This document shows positions 25,922 to 37,972 of a DNA stretch of 64,000 bases, one piece after another. The stretch lies in contig JXTB01000121.1 in assembly GCA_002914805.1 (NCBI GenBank), positions 91,527 through 155,526 of the forward strand. Direction: 5' to 3'. The DNA comes from Parasponia andersonii (Eukaryota > Streptophyta > Magnoliopsida > Rosales > Cannabaceae). The position numbers and the translations under genes are program-made. The notes beneath the pieces were generated by a model. It was not told the origin of the DNA and searched no databases. It saw only the letters and a list, made by a program, of their open reading frames with translations. Every line of letters begins with the position of its first letter. Position 1 is the first letter of the stretch.

Positions 25922-26193
25922 TCAGCCATAAAACCTGACCAGAATACCAAAAATGTTTTTGGCAATTTTCTAATAAAGCCAAATGTTTTTTGCAGTTTTA
26001 TAATAAAGCTAAATATTTTTTTGGCAATTTTAGAAACTAAATGGCCTTGAAAATTGACTGTTACATAAGTTTTTGAGTTGTCAAAGAAAGTCCTAATGAA
26101 TTCTGAAATTATAAGTTCTAGAATCTTTAGTTGAGCTTTGAGAAAAGGAAAAAAATAAAATTTCAAAATGCAAAAAGAGGCATAACAAAGAGT
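25922..26193. repeat. R2, second copy of the repeat at 13924
   Basis: Matches R1 along its length: both begin TCAGC(C/T)ATAAAACC and both end near GAGGCATAACA(A/C)AGAGT. It sits immediately after the GAAAG duplication of the large LTR element. Confidence 0.8.
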
Positions 26194-27470
26194 AGGTGCG
26201 CATGCTGGCGAGCCCATAATTTGTATTCCTTTTGTATAGGGGCAAGAGAGTACCTCTTAGCTTATCAAGTTGTTAACTAAAAGTTAAGCAAATCTTTATA
26301 AACACCTCTTAGTTTGTACTCCTTTTTTCATGTGGAACTTCAGCAAATTTTCACTTTTTTCTCTTCTCATTTAGCTTATTTTGGGTGACAATTTCTCATT
26401 CACCCCATACCATTTTGAGTAAGTAAATACTTAAATTTTATATACTCGTGGAAGAGAATATATATCAACAATGACCTCTCACTAATATGTAGTGGATCTC
26501 ATTCATCAGTTTGTCTTAAAATGGCTAATCAAAATAGTGTAACACATCTATTTTCTAACACTTTTTGCGTAGATTTTCAAGTTCATTTACCAAATCTTGA
26601 ATCTGAAATTTTCTTCTTTGATTTAGATTTATTAGGCAAATGAATTGTTTTTCTTTTCAATAGACATGGATCTTAATTGATGTTAGAATCATATAGTCTA
26701 CCCTGCTAAAAATACAATCTAAGAATAAGTATTGAAAGTAATAGTTTTTTCATGACTATTATTATCTTCTTTTCTTAGAGAATTATGGTAACCCACTAAT
26801 CTTGCTGATATCATGTATTTGTGATCCGCTTTTCATTTTCTTATTTTGAATTGTTTGAAATTGTAATCCTTATATTTGTATTGTAATTGAAACTTTTTTA
26901 TTTCAAGTAATGATATTTCCTTAAAGAGGCTGTTTTTATCCTCTCCAAAAAAAGGGAAAAAAAACTGTTGGAAACCTTTTTTGAAATAATTTTTGTGAGG
27001 AAATCAATATACAAAAGTGACATTTCAATAAATTGGTTTAATTTAACAGCATATATTATGATGTACTACACACCGTATGTAACGTGGTTTGAGTAAATGC
27101 ATGTAAACTCTGCTATTAAACCGTTTTATAATTTTAGCTAAGACTTAAAATTGAAAACATAGAAAAAGAATGATTAATTTAAGGTCATTGTATAATACCC
27201 CAAAGAATCCAGTACTCTTCAAGTTTCCACCGATAAGGGATAAAGAATAATAAGCCAAAGTTAAGAAAACTAAAGAACTTGTATATTAAAGTTTAATAGC
27301 AGTATATATGAATGGACGCTCTCTGGTTAGTACGTAAGAGTACGAGTATTGCTGTGGATATCATCCGTGCTCAATATTACAAGAAATATGTTTATCTACT
27401 TACGGCTTATTAATATTAATATATTAAGTTCTACAACATTTATAATTGTAATCGGGGAATAATATTTATG
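26194..27470. other. AT-rich spacer, no gene seen
   Basis: No coding potential recognised between the R2 repeat and the CACTA element. The last three bases, ATG, are the left copy of the CACTA target duplication. Confidence 0.5.
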
Positions 27471-27484
27471 CACTAAAACAAACA

Positions 27485-28045
27485 TAACTTTCACCGACGT
27501 ATTTTTTCATCGGCAAAAGTAACATAAAACGTCGGAAAAAAAATATTTAATAATTGTTGATACAATTCTTCGTCGGCGACTATCGTCGATGTAAGACCGT
27601 AGCTACATGTAACATACCGACGGAAATTTAATTTCGTCGGTAAAAGTAACCTTCACCTACGCATTAGTGAGTTTTACTGACGCAAAGTTTACGTCGACGA
27701 AAGTTTTCCGTCAGGAAAAATATACCCAAATTCGAAATCTACTTGACTTTTACTGATGAGTAAATGCATCGGTGAAAATATTACTTTCACCGATGGAGAA
27801 ACACGTCTGTGAATGTTAACTGTCACCGACGAATAAACACGTCGGTGAAACTTAACAATTACCGACGCATTTATACATCAGTGAAAGTTAAACAATTACC
27901 GACGCATTAATGCGTTAGTGAAAGTTATTAAAGAGATAATTTAAAAACGTACAATACATTTTCCGACGACAAAATGCGTTGGTAAAAAAATCTAGAAAAT
28001 ATTTATAAAAATAAAAATATTTTTACCGACGCAATTCTGCGTCGG
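27485..28045. repeat. Left subterminal repeats of the CACTA element
   Basis: Many short motifs of the form CGACG(C/T)A..CGTCGG spaced irregularly in both orientations. In En/Spm elements such arrays bind the element's TNP1-type protein. The matching right subterminal array is at about 33230..33345. Confidence 0.85.
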
Positions 28046-28261
28046 CAAAAATTTTATTAATTTGTTAAAAAAAATTATTTAATTGATTGTTATAATTATT
28101 TATTAACTAATAATAATGAATAATTAATAATTAATTTGGTTAACTAATATATTAAAATTTGGAAGAAGATATATTAACACAAATTTTATTAAATAAAGAA
28201 AATATACAAATTGTATCTAAAATTAGAACATATTATAAAATAAAAAATGTCTATAATTCTG

Positions 28262-29190
28262 AACGCAGAGGCAGTGGCATCTTGATGCCGAGCTTTGCAA
28301 TCAATGTTTGAAGCATTCGGTTTTTCTCGTTGAGTTGTCGCTGAGTCTCTTCGAGTCGGCGTTAGTTCTCTGCTTCCTTTTCAGCCATTTGTTGTTGAGT
28401 CTCGTCGATCCTCCGTGTGTGCTCCGCATCCTTCTCAGCTAGCTGCTGCTTCAAGGTGGCGATTGTCTCAGCGACTTGTCCTGTGCTGGCAGCCCTCTGT
28501 CCTCCTATACTTTTCAGCCGATGGAGTACTCCCAACCCTTTCAAGATTTGGTTATAGAATATTTTGTACTAATTAGAGAAAATTTTTACTTTCTAACCTT
28601 TACCTTCATCTGGTTAATCATGCTAGACGACTCCTGTGCAGGCGGATATAATTACTTAGATCGATTTTTCGAGTTCTGTGTCGAGACTTTCTGCAAAAAT
28701 ACACAAGTTGTTAATTTCACCATTGATTATTATTTATTCTTAATAATTCATTTTTTTTTTTGTAAAAGCATGTGAATTATCTCATACTCTTGAGAATCGA
28801 AACAATTGCACAAAATATTCTACTGATCGAAGTGAACGTTCTTGTAAGGATTGGCCTTAATAAAAGTCATATCCCTCTTACCTCCCATTTTCGTAAAATG
28901 ATTCTGCATAATGTTTCTCCAATCCCACAAAATATGCCATCATGGACTACTCAATCGAGTCTATGAAGAGTGTATCAGACCAAGGATAATCAAACTTCAC
29001 TTGCAAAATTAAAATGGACAATTATTAATAAAGGCATGTATTAAAATAGCTTAAAATAATCTTTTAGGAAACTCACTCACCTCCATCCGATTCAAGATGA
29101 GCTCAATGTCTTCTTTCTTCACATCCTTCCATGTTGGAGTGGAAGCTGGGATGGTGTCTCTAACCGTCTAGGCAAGAATATTCAAGAACA
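28262..29190 (-). pseudogene. Decayed CACTA accessory transposase fragment (Transposase_24-like)
   Basis: On the minus strand, pieces read in order. First is a segment with TIPASTPTWKDVKKEDIEL (about 29160..29090). Next is WRNIMQNHFTKMGG followed by RDMTFIKA (about 28920..28850). Last is a coiled-coil tail, AETIATLKQQLAEKDAE through MAEKEAEN, ending near LGIKMPLPLR. The order and the IP..W..V spacing resemble the plant En/Spm Transposase_24 family, whose C-terminus is a coiled coil. Introns or deletions separate the pieces, and a TAA interrupts the tail at about 28364. Not functional as read. Confidence 0.6.
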
Positions 29191-29418
29191 TCTTGTAATC
29201 CCAAATTGTCCCAAATTATCCAAACGGGATAATTCAGAAGTCGATATCGATATCTAGGGTTATTTTTGGAAATTTAGCATGTTTTATGTCTTATAGGGGT
29301 GTTTTATCATTTTAGGTGTCATATGATTATTTTTTATTTAATACACAATTTTTATTTACTATGATTTTAATCTAATATTAAAAATTATTATGTATATTAT
29401 GAAATCTAAAATTTTTAA

Positions 29419-29548
29419 GGGATAAAATTTTAAGTGCCAAGAAAAAAATGGGGAACTTGTACCGCTTTTAGGGGATCCTAACCACTAAGGATCCTTCCAA
29501 AGGAGGTACAAGTTCTCCTCTCATTTTTTGGTGTTCAATATTTTATTA
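29419..29548. repeat. Long inverted repeat (foldback) inside the CACTA element
   Basis: The two arms pair over most of about 60 bases each. GGGGAACTTGTACC on the left pairs with GGTACAAGTTCTCC on the right, and the centre is the near-palindrome GGATCCTAACCACTAAGGAT at about 29472..29491. It is either a small MITE inserted in the element or a hairpin-forming spacer. Confidence 0.7.
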
Positions 29549-30375
29549 CACATTTTGGTGCACTAAAATGATGAACACATTGTCCAAAAATTATGTTTAA
29601 CAAGCTTCACATATGGCACCGAGTACTAAGAGGTGTGCACACTCGGCACTTAATACCAAGTGTGTGCATATATATACGCACACAACACTTATAGCTAAGT
29701 GTGTGCACATTTCCACAACAAAATCACCTACATTATAATACAAATTAGATATAAAAATAAAATATATATCTAAAATATATAAACTAAAATATTTCAGAGT
29801 TGTTTCAGACTAAGCCCGTACTTGATACTACATAATTTATCCTTGTAAGAAAAACTACATAATTCAATATAATCATAAGATAATCAATCTTGAAAATTTT
29901 ACAAACAAAGCTCAATTACAAAAACCAAAAAAAAAATAAAAGAAAAAAAAGTAGAATAATTTTCTATTTTAATTTTCACAAAACATAGTTAAAATTAATA
30001 AATAAATTAAAAATCATATACCTTCGAAATTTGGAAATAAATTTAACCAATACTTAATTAATTGCTATCCCATTTCTCTCTTTCTCCTTTCTTTTTGCTT
30101 AAGCTTTTGAACTGTTTTTTTTATTGTTATTACTATTATTTTGTATTGTTTCAAATTCGAAGACTATTTATGGAACATTCTAGACTAGTGTACAGATGAC
30201 AATTAATGAATTTTGGGCTTATTGGACCACTTCTCTCATTGGCCTAATTCGCCCACATTAAAGAATGATCTTTATTTGACGACCAAAATCTGTGTGTGCA
30301 TGTTCACTTTTCCTGATAATCTAATTTTGGTATCCTAATTTGGGTTTTTTGATGTGTTTTTTGTTCTCAAACTAG

Positions 30376-30843
30376 ATATATTGGATTACTTGGAGGGATT
30401 TAATATTGAAAATTTGCACAAGGTAGGACACTGTATTTGTTTGTAATTCAAAGGACTTAAAATGTTCATTCTTCCCTTTTCATTGGCTTTACTGAAGTGC
30501 AGGTCTATGAGGTTTTTAGCCAACTGGCACTATATGCTTGATCTAGTGCAAATTTATACATATCTTCTTTTGCTAATGAACTTTTGATTATAGTCCGGAA
30601 ACAGGTATCATGGTTTATGCCCTTAGCATAGAACTAATATTTCTAATAATATTACGGATGTAGAAAACTCATTCCTTATCAATACATTGGTATTAAAAGT
30701 AGAACATTAACCTTTTTCACTTTCCTAACGTGCAGGTTAGTCATATATATCTCAAGTTCAATAAGATGGGTCTCATTGGCACCCTAAAGATAGTTTCCTG
30801 TCTTGGTGACGTAAAAAATAGTACCTCGCCATCCTTATCTCAG
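30376..30843 (+). pseudogene. FANCD2: Captured host exons, probable FANCD2 fragment
   Basis: Three consecutive exon-like blocks (30376..30422, 30503..30604, 30736..30843) have good AG and GT borders and phases that join without a shift. They encode DYLEGFNIENLHK, then YEVFSQLALYA...SSFANELLIIVRKQ, then a segment containing NKMGLIGTLKIVSCLGD. The text resembles plant Fanconi anaemia group D2 protein, a DNA crosslink-repair factor, from memory of the family. The middle block has one TGA (at about 30539). It lies wholly inside the CACTA element and opposite to its transposase, so I read it as gene capture. Identity is moderately sure; the exon structure is clear. Confidence 0.55.
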
Positions 30844-33229
30844 GTAAAACCCAATATCAATTAAAGTTTGGATTACTTGGTACTAAGTGATAATATCATC
30901 AATGATAAATGTGCCACTGACCTTCTTATAGAGGTCCAGCTACATATCAACACACAGAACAGAATCACTAGTATATTGTGGTTAAGGTTTTCAATTTGTG
31001 TTTTCAATGTTGGCGATACCATGCATGATGTAGAAGAAGATAGACAAAGGTTCTTGGTTGGGTTGCTTCAGGGTCATTAAGCTTGGACAAATATTTGATA
31101 CACACAAAATGATCTGAATTTGGTTAAGGAAGAATGGCTATTTCAGTAAAAAGAAGTATATTATGTTATCTGAAGGAGATCTATTAAAAATTGTTAAAAT
31201 ATGGGATATAGATTTAATATGATGAAATCAATAAGCATAAGGGTTAGATTGTGTCTTATTTTATCAGCCTAAAACATCACTTCATTATGTAGCTTTTCTG
31301 TTTTTTAAACCCCTTTATGGTAAAAAGCATTATGTATATCATGACATTTGAAATCTGTTTAAAAGTGTCTAGGGAACTTAAAAGTCTCGGTACATAATAC
31401 ATATAGATGGTATGCTTAAGAATTATTGATTCTTGATAATTGATATAAGCATCATTCTAAGATGGTTTCTGTGTAAACAATGTTTGCCACTTTGGTAAAA
31501 GAGGAATTGATTGCATATAGATTTTATGCAAACAAACTTTTGTGGATTGTTACAACTAGGCAAGCATCTTGTGTATCATTAGGAAGCAAGCTTCACCTTC
31601 CAAATAAATTTTTTTCAAGTAGAGGTCAAGAATATTTTTGACAGAACTAAAGAAACAAACCCCTGATTTTATATGGCACCATCAGACTGTATAACATTAG
31701 GATGAATGTATTGGTGTAATTATTCCCTTGAAAGTTTTCAATTATGAGCGTGTTAGAGCAAACACCTGATGATAAGATATATTATTTTTATTACTATTAA
31801 CATTGTCATGTAATTATTGTATTTTTCATAAAAGTTTTTTTTTTCCAAAACTTGTTCAAATAGCCCTAGTTGAGATGTTTAGGTAGGTTTTTGACCTGAT
31901 AGGAAACAAGCAATTTTGAGAACAATTTATGCACAACACACTCGCACACACAAATTTACATCCAACTTCATCTCATAGTTATTTATTGGTATTGTATCCC
32001 AGTTTGGATTGTTTCTTCTAAAATTTCAACCTTACAAATATATCCACCGTCATAAATTAGTATTGGAGATGAGAAAGAAAGGGGAAGACTTTTCTTCGAT
32101 ATGTATAAAATGGAAATCCTAGCCTTTTTAAATTATTATTTCTTATTCTTTCATTTCTTTTCCATTCTTTTCCTTTAGGTTTAATATGACCTGTAAGTAT
32201 CAATTAGATTTTATTTCTTCAAATTTGTGTCTTAGGAATAAATCGAAGAAGTAAAAAGAAAATATTTGTAAATATACAAAGTCGCATCACTCTTTTTAAA
32301 AAAAAAAAAAAAAAAGAAGAAGAAGAAGAAGAAGAAGAAAGGTCCAGTATGTTATTCTAAATATTTTTGACAAAAAATTTGGTCAATTTTTTTCAGAGAG
32401 TACCGACAAATAATATTCACTCAACATGATACTTAAAATGAAAAATTCAAATAGATAAACGTTACCAATAAGTTGACAAAGTGAGACCAATTTTTTTTTT
32501 TTTTTGAAATTAAGGCCGATGGAATAGAGCATTGTGAGAATTTTAATAGAGTTTTATAAGAATGGCAATATCACGTGTGTCTATAGATAATAAATAAATA
32601 AATAAAATCATATAAAAAATAATAATAAATAAAATCATAATCCTACGAACTACAAAATCACCATTTCACACTCTGAATCATACAAAAAAATTAAAATCCA
32701 AATATATTATACACTTTCTTCTACTCACTCAACAAAAAATTAAATTTAAATTTAAATTTAAAAAAAAATGGGCTAATCAATACAGAAAAATAATTTGAAG
32801 CCTTCAAAAATAAGAAACTTATTCGGGCTCAACAGACAAACCCTAATAGCAAGCATAATCCAAATTTTGAAGATTGAAGAAGAACAAGAGAGATTTGACT
32901 CATACAAAAAGTTTGATACCTGACGATTTAGGATCCGAGTAGAACTGATGACGGTATTGGAATTCAGTGATTTTCAGTTCAAATTATTATTTTGGCTTTA
33001 GACGGAAGCTAGAGCTAGAGAGGAAAGAGAAAGCTCAAGGGATTGAGGGATCTTGAGGAGGGTAATAGAGAAAGAGCTTGAGATTGTAGAGAGAGAGAGA
33101 GAACGAGCTTCAGAGGAAAGAAACAAAGAGCTTGAGCGGCGAAAAAATAAAAGAAGGGTCGTAGAGTTTTGTCATAATCCTATTTCAAAACGACGTCGTT
33201 TTGGTTCTTTTTTTTAAATTAAAAAATTG
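30844..33229. other. Remainder of the CACTA cargo region, unrecognised
   Basis: One plus-strand frame of 70 codons (30868..31080, with GDTMHDVEEDRQRF) may be further captured exon, but I cannot assign it. The rest shows an A-run with GAA repeats (about 32299..32340) and purine-rich subterminal sequence (about 33000..33140). Confidence 0.35.
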
Positions 33230-33359
33230 ACATTTGCTGACAGAAACCGTTAATCCGTCGGTGTATTGACACTATACCGACAGAGACCCGTCGGTGAATG
33301 TAAGCTTTCACCGACGGACTATTAGTAGTCAGTCGGCAAAAATCATGTTTCTTATAGCG

Positions 33360-36110
33360 ATGACACATTATAATTAATATATTACGTTCCACAATATCTC
33401 GCAATAATTATAATCGGTAAGTAAGATATATCATATATCATGTAATGTTAGACATGATATAGCGTGTATATATGAATGGGATCGGCATGTGGTTGTAGAC
33501 TTGTAGCTTTGTTTCTGCACGTAATGGCTCAAAAATTCCAGACTTGCAGCACTAATCCATGTAACTTTCGTTAGGTTTTGGGTGGCAAACGTTGGTTAGT
33601 TACTAATATGGTAATTAATAACCTTGCATAGACTCATGGACTAATTCTATCCAAAGAAAAAAAAAAAAAAGAAAGAAATAAGGTGGAAAAAAAGAAAAGG
33701 AGGAGAAGAAATCTGCTTAGATAAGACTATTGATTAATATGATTGATGGATGGACAGGCATGGGTCTAGCTAAATCTAACGATGGGCCTTTTGATTAATA
33801 CCTATGTAAGAAGAGGAAGACCAATGTCCAATCTCATCTGAAAAGTACTGGGCTCACATGGATGTACATGATCCATAGTGAAATTTACGCTGAGTGTTTG
33901 TTTTTGTGTCTTGTATTTCATAAATACTTGTTTTGTCATTTTACCTCACCAATAACTAATTTTTAGGTATACATTTCATGTCTAACATATGAAACAGAAA
34001 TATTTAGTTTGTAAACTTATACCCATAATATATATATATTTAGAAATATATACCGATTTGTAGATGTAATTTTTTATTCATAAAAATATACTACGGTAGA
34101 TATTTCATATATAAAATATTTGTGGTATATGTTTCTCTAAAAAAGTATTGATAGTAGTGAAATAAAAATAAAAAATGGATATCTATATAAATATATTTTA
34201 AAAAATATTTCTCTAAAAAGGTATAAAAATGGCATTGGTGAAAAAAATTGGTATCTATATAAATATATTTTAAAACGGGTATTTATCTATCTTTCCCTAA
34301 TCCATAAGATGTTATCCCAGCGACTTGTTGGGCCGACATAGATCCAAAAGTGCAGTATCGTTGCAAAAGTTGTGAAAGCTTGGCACTTCAAGCATTATTA
34401 TTATTATTATTATTATTATTGAGCAAGGAAGGAAAATAGGAAAATTTGGTTGGTATAATAGGAAAACTACAGTGTTTTTAGAATTAAGTATTGAAACCCA
34501 CTATTTATATTTTTTAGAAATGGCTTTTACATCTAATAGTGAAAGGTGACTTTCCGAGCTACTTGACTGTATTTGATTTTCAACCTCTAATGTGAGGTTG
34601 GGTTTTTAATTCCTTACTTTAAACGAAAGTATAATCCCAATTTTTCAAAATTTTGTTATATTGAAGATGTTGAATTTTTGCAAGCATTATGTATTAGTCA
34701 TTGCTCGTATATTATCTAATAGTTATCTGATTTGAGTAGTTGAAAAAATATATATATATATATATATTATTTAATATTTTTTATAATAAAAATATAATCA
34801 TAATAAATTTAATTGAATAAAAAAAATACGTATAAATAGGTTAAAAATAAATTACTAAATAGTGTCTATATATACATATATGGTCGGTTCTGTTATAGGT
34901 GGACTTATTTCGCTGCCACATGCAGGAGGAGGGGATTTAGAATAATTGATTGGCTAATATACGGTGATAGTGTAGAATTGTTTTTAACATATAAAACTCT
35001 TAAACCTATTCATTGACCGAAAAAAGAAAGAAAGTGTTGGGCCAAGAAGAAACCGTTGGGCCATTTGGTATTGGATTTAGGTCAGCTATTTTGGGGTCAA
35101 AATTAATAAAATGAAAACATGCCATTGAAATCAACTCACTCTTCTTCTTTGATTTCTTCAGGGACAACAGCAGCAACGACTTCGGAAAGCAAGCGACTGT
35201 GACTAAAGACGACATAACTGCTCATCAATCTTTCGCACGAGAAGCATGCCCATCGCTCTCCCTCGCACCGACTGTCATTTTGTCTTCATAATGAAATAAT
35301 GATTTTTCTGAGAATTGAGTTTTTTCTAAGACAGGACAACAATTAGGATTTTTAGTTTTTTCTAAGACAGGACAACAATTAGGATTTTTAGTTCCCTTTA
35401 GTAAAAAGAAATCAATTTTTTCCCTTTNATCTATTGATGCCATGTTTATAAAAATAGATTTGGAATTCTTTAAAAAAAAAAAAAACAAATTGTCAAACTT
35501 ACAGCTCAATTAAACAGATTCCCACATAAAAAAATAATATAGTGTATTAAAAACCACAATTCTAATCATATATCATTTATTTTTCTACCGTAAGACGTTA
35601 ATCAAAAGGCTAATATACTCCTCCTACGTGTAGAAGGGAAATTAGCCCTCTTCTTCTTTCAATACAAGCTCCCTATTTATATGCACTTACGCATGATGCT
35701 TAACACCTAAAGTTGCCCAACGCACAAGAAGAGATGTACATAGTGCCGACCGTGTTAACCGTATCACATTGCATATAATATTTTGTTTATGTAGAATTTT
35801 CTTTATAATGTCAAGTCTTAATAGTTTAATATATAATTGTGTATATATATATATTTGAATTGATTTGTTACACTTTAATAGTTTATCTTTAACGTTTAGA
35901 TTTTATTAAGATGTTTAGAGGCAGATGCCTTGACTAAACTTTTTTGTTAATGATCATGTACTTTCGTATTATGGAAATGCCTTGTTTGGGTAGCAAATAA
36001 ATTTTATCTTTTAAAATAAGATTTGACCAATAACCATATTAAACAGCATATATATATATATATACTAATTTAATAAGTATTTTTTTTACTTATGTATAGG
36101 TAAATTTTTA
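33360..36110. other. Intergenic region with small repeats, no gene seen
   Basis: Contains an (ATT)n tract at about 34394..34420 and a duplicated block of about 36 bp at about 35317..35391 (unit includes TTCTAAGACAGGACAAC). An N at 35428 marks an unresolved base. Short minus-strand frames at 35006..35509 have no recognised motif. Confidence 0.5.
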
Positions 36111-36258
36111 AACTTTTTAGATTATTATTTAATAGTAATCTAACTATTATTATAAAGTGTATAGAAAAATATATAATAATACGCAAATTTTTAGATTATT
36201 ATTTAATAGTAATCTAACTATTATTATAAAGTGTATAGAAAAATATATAATAATACGC
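36111..36258. repeat. Tandem duplication, two units of 74 bp
   Basis: The block TTTTTAGATTATTATTTAAT through AATAATACGC occurs twice in a row, practically identical, so it is a recent local duplication. Confidence 0.9.
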
Positions 36259-36737
36259 TTATTCTCTCTTATTTTTTAATATAAAATAATATAAATGATA
36301 AATTTTTATTAACTAAATTAATACTTATATATATATATATATAGATTAAAAAAAATTCCAACTGAAAGTGTGCAATTAATTCTTCTTAAACACGAGGTTA
36401 ATAAAGATCATTTAGCCGCATATGTGGATTGGTGAATACTTTTTATCAATTCACGCAAAACTATATCACAATATAAGTCAAAAAAGATCTTATTGATAGA
36501 TAAAAAGAAAAAAAATTACAGAATTATGGCCTATATATATATTTTTTTGTTTAATAGTTGGATGAGGGATTTAAACCAGTTTATAATGTTTGAGGTTTCA
36601 CCTAGTTACAATCAGACTAACAACAAATATATCAAAATATAATAGAACTGAACATACTGATGAGAACACTTCACTTATAATAACACTCAGTAAGATATAT
36701 CCTAAATTTGCATATTGCAGCCATTTAAACAACCATA

Positions 36738-36895
36738 TCCACACCAATATAAATACATACAAATATATATTATACATTATTATTTATATATACTAAAGCT
36801 GAAGAGTTTTCACACAGGCTATCCACATCAATATAAATACATACAAATATATATTATACATTATTTATATATACTAAAGTTGAGGAGTTTTTAAC
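36738..36895. repeat. Tandem repeat of about 80-95 bp
   Basis: The block CCACA(C/T)CAATATAAATACAT to the TATATATACTAAAG(C/T)TGA(A/G)GAG text occurs twice with few changes and a small indel. Confidence 0.85.
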
Positions 36896-37940
36896 TGTTT
36901 ACACAGGCTACTTTCAGTGCACTTGGAACAGTTTTTTTTTTTTTTTTTTTTCGGAATTAGGTAGTATTGTTTGATGGATTTACCCTTGGAGTGTAGTTCA
37001 GAGTGGTTGCTGGGTGCGATTTTTTTTTGTAATTTTCTGAGGCATGGGTGGAGTGTGTAATGGCATATGTGTTTGAAATTACTTTGTTGTCCTTGAAAAT
37101 ATTCTATAGTTTCTGGGTGGCACGGGTTATTTTGTCTTTTCAATTTTAAAAGCTTATGATTTTACCTAATTAGCCTCCTATTATATGCTTTGGATGAGGA
37201 CAATGGGTGGGCTTTTTTGGGTTTTCATTCGGCCTTGGTTGGTCCACCGGATACACTGGGATCAGTGTCTTTTGCTTCTCTTGATGTCTTTTTCTCTTTG
37301 ATTTCTTATTTTCTCTCTTGTTCATCCTTTGTCTTTTGCTATTTCTCTTTATTCCGGTTGCTTCTTCTCATTTATTTTTTATTTAAAATTTTTATTTTGT
37401 CTCATTTTCCTTTGAGAGATCTGTTTTTCTGATCTCGATTTTTTTTTATTCTCTTTATTCTTGGGTTTTTTTTGTCTGTGGTTTTGTGGATCTAAGTCCT
37501 CCTGTAGTGTTCTCACTTTTTCTAGTATTTTCTTCCCTTAAAACTTTGTTTTTTTTGTGATTTTTTTTGGTGTTATTATGTCTATGTTTTGGACTATTGT
37601 TTAATTGAGCTATCTGTTTGTTTATATGAAATAATTGTTGCTTTATTTTTTTTTATCTCTTTTGCTACGTAAGTATTTCATGGCTTTGTTCTTTGGGTTT
37701 GATCCATTATTTTTGTTCTTGAAATTTTTGCTTTTTGGCTTTAGTTTGTGGACTGATGGGATTTTTTGTTGTTAGACTTTGTGGCTTGGTTAAAGATTGA
37801 ACATTGTTTGTTAATTATTGTAATTAGGCTTTGTTATTATTTTATCGGTATTATTCTGTTAATTGTTCATTTTTTTTTCCTATACTGTGTTATTTTAGCT
37901 TCTTTATCCTCTGTTATACACTTTGATAAAATCATATATT

Positions 37941-37972
<32 letters not shown>

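Larger units (their letters stand above)
27471..33359 (-). mobile_element. CACTA (En/Spm) DNA transposon, non-autonomous
   Basis: The left end reads CACTAAAACAAACATAACTT. The right end, on the opposite strand, reads CGCTATAAGAAACATGATTT, a one-base variant of the CACTA terminus. ATG flanks both sides (27468..27470 and 33360..33362), the expected 3-bp duplication. Subterminal regions are dense in ACCGACG/CGTCGG motifs in both orientations. Inside are a decayed transposase-like fragment (minus strand), a foldback, and host-like exons (plus strand). No TNP2-type transposase domain is visible, so this copy would need help in trans. Confidence 0.92.

Noticed and set aside
30868..31080. 70-codon frame after the captured exons
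   Set aside because: Could be further captured exon, but I could not match it to FANCD2 or any family, so it is not called as a gene.
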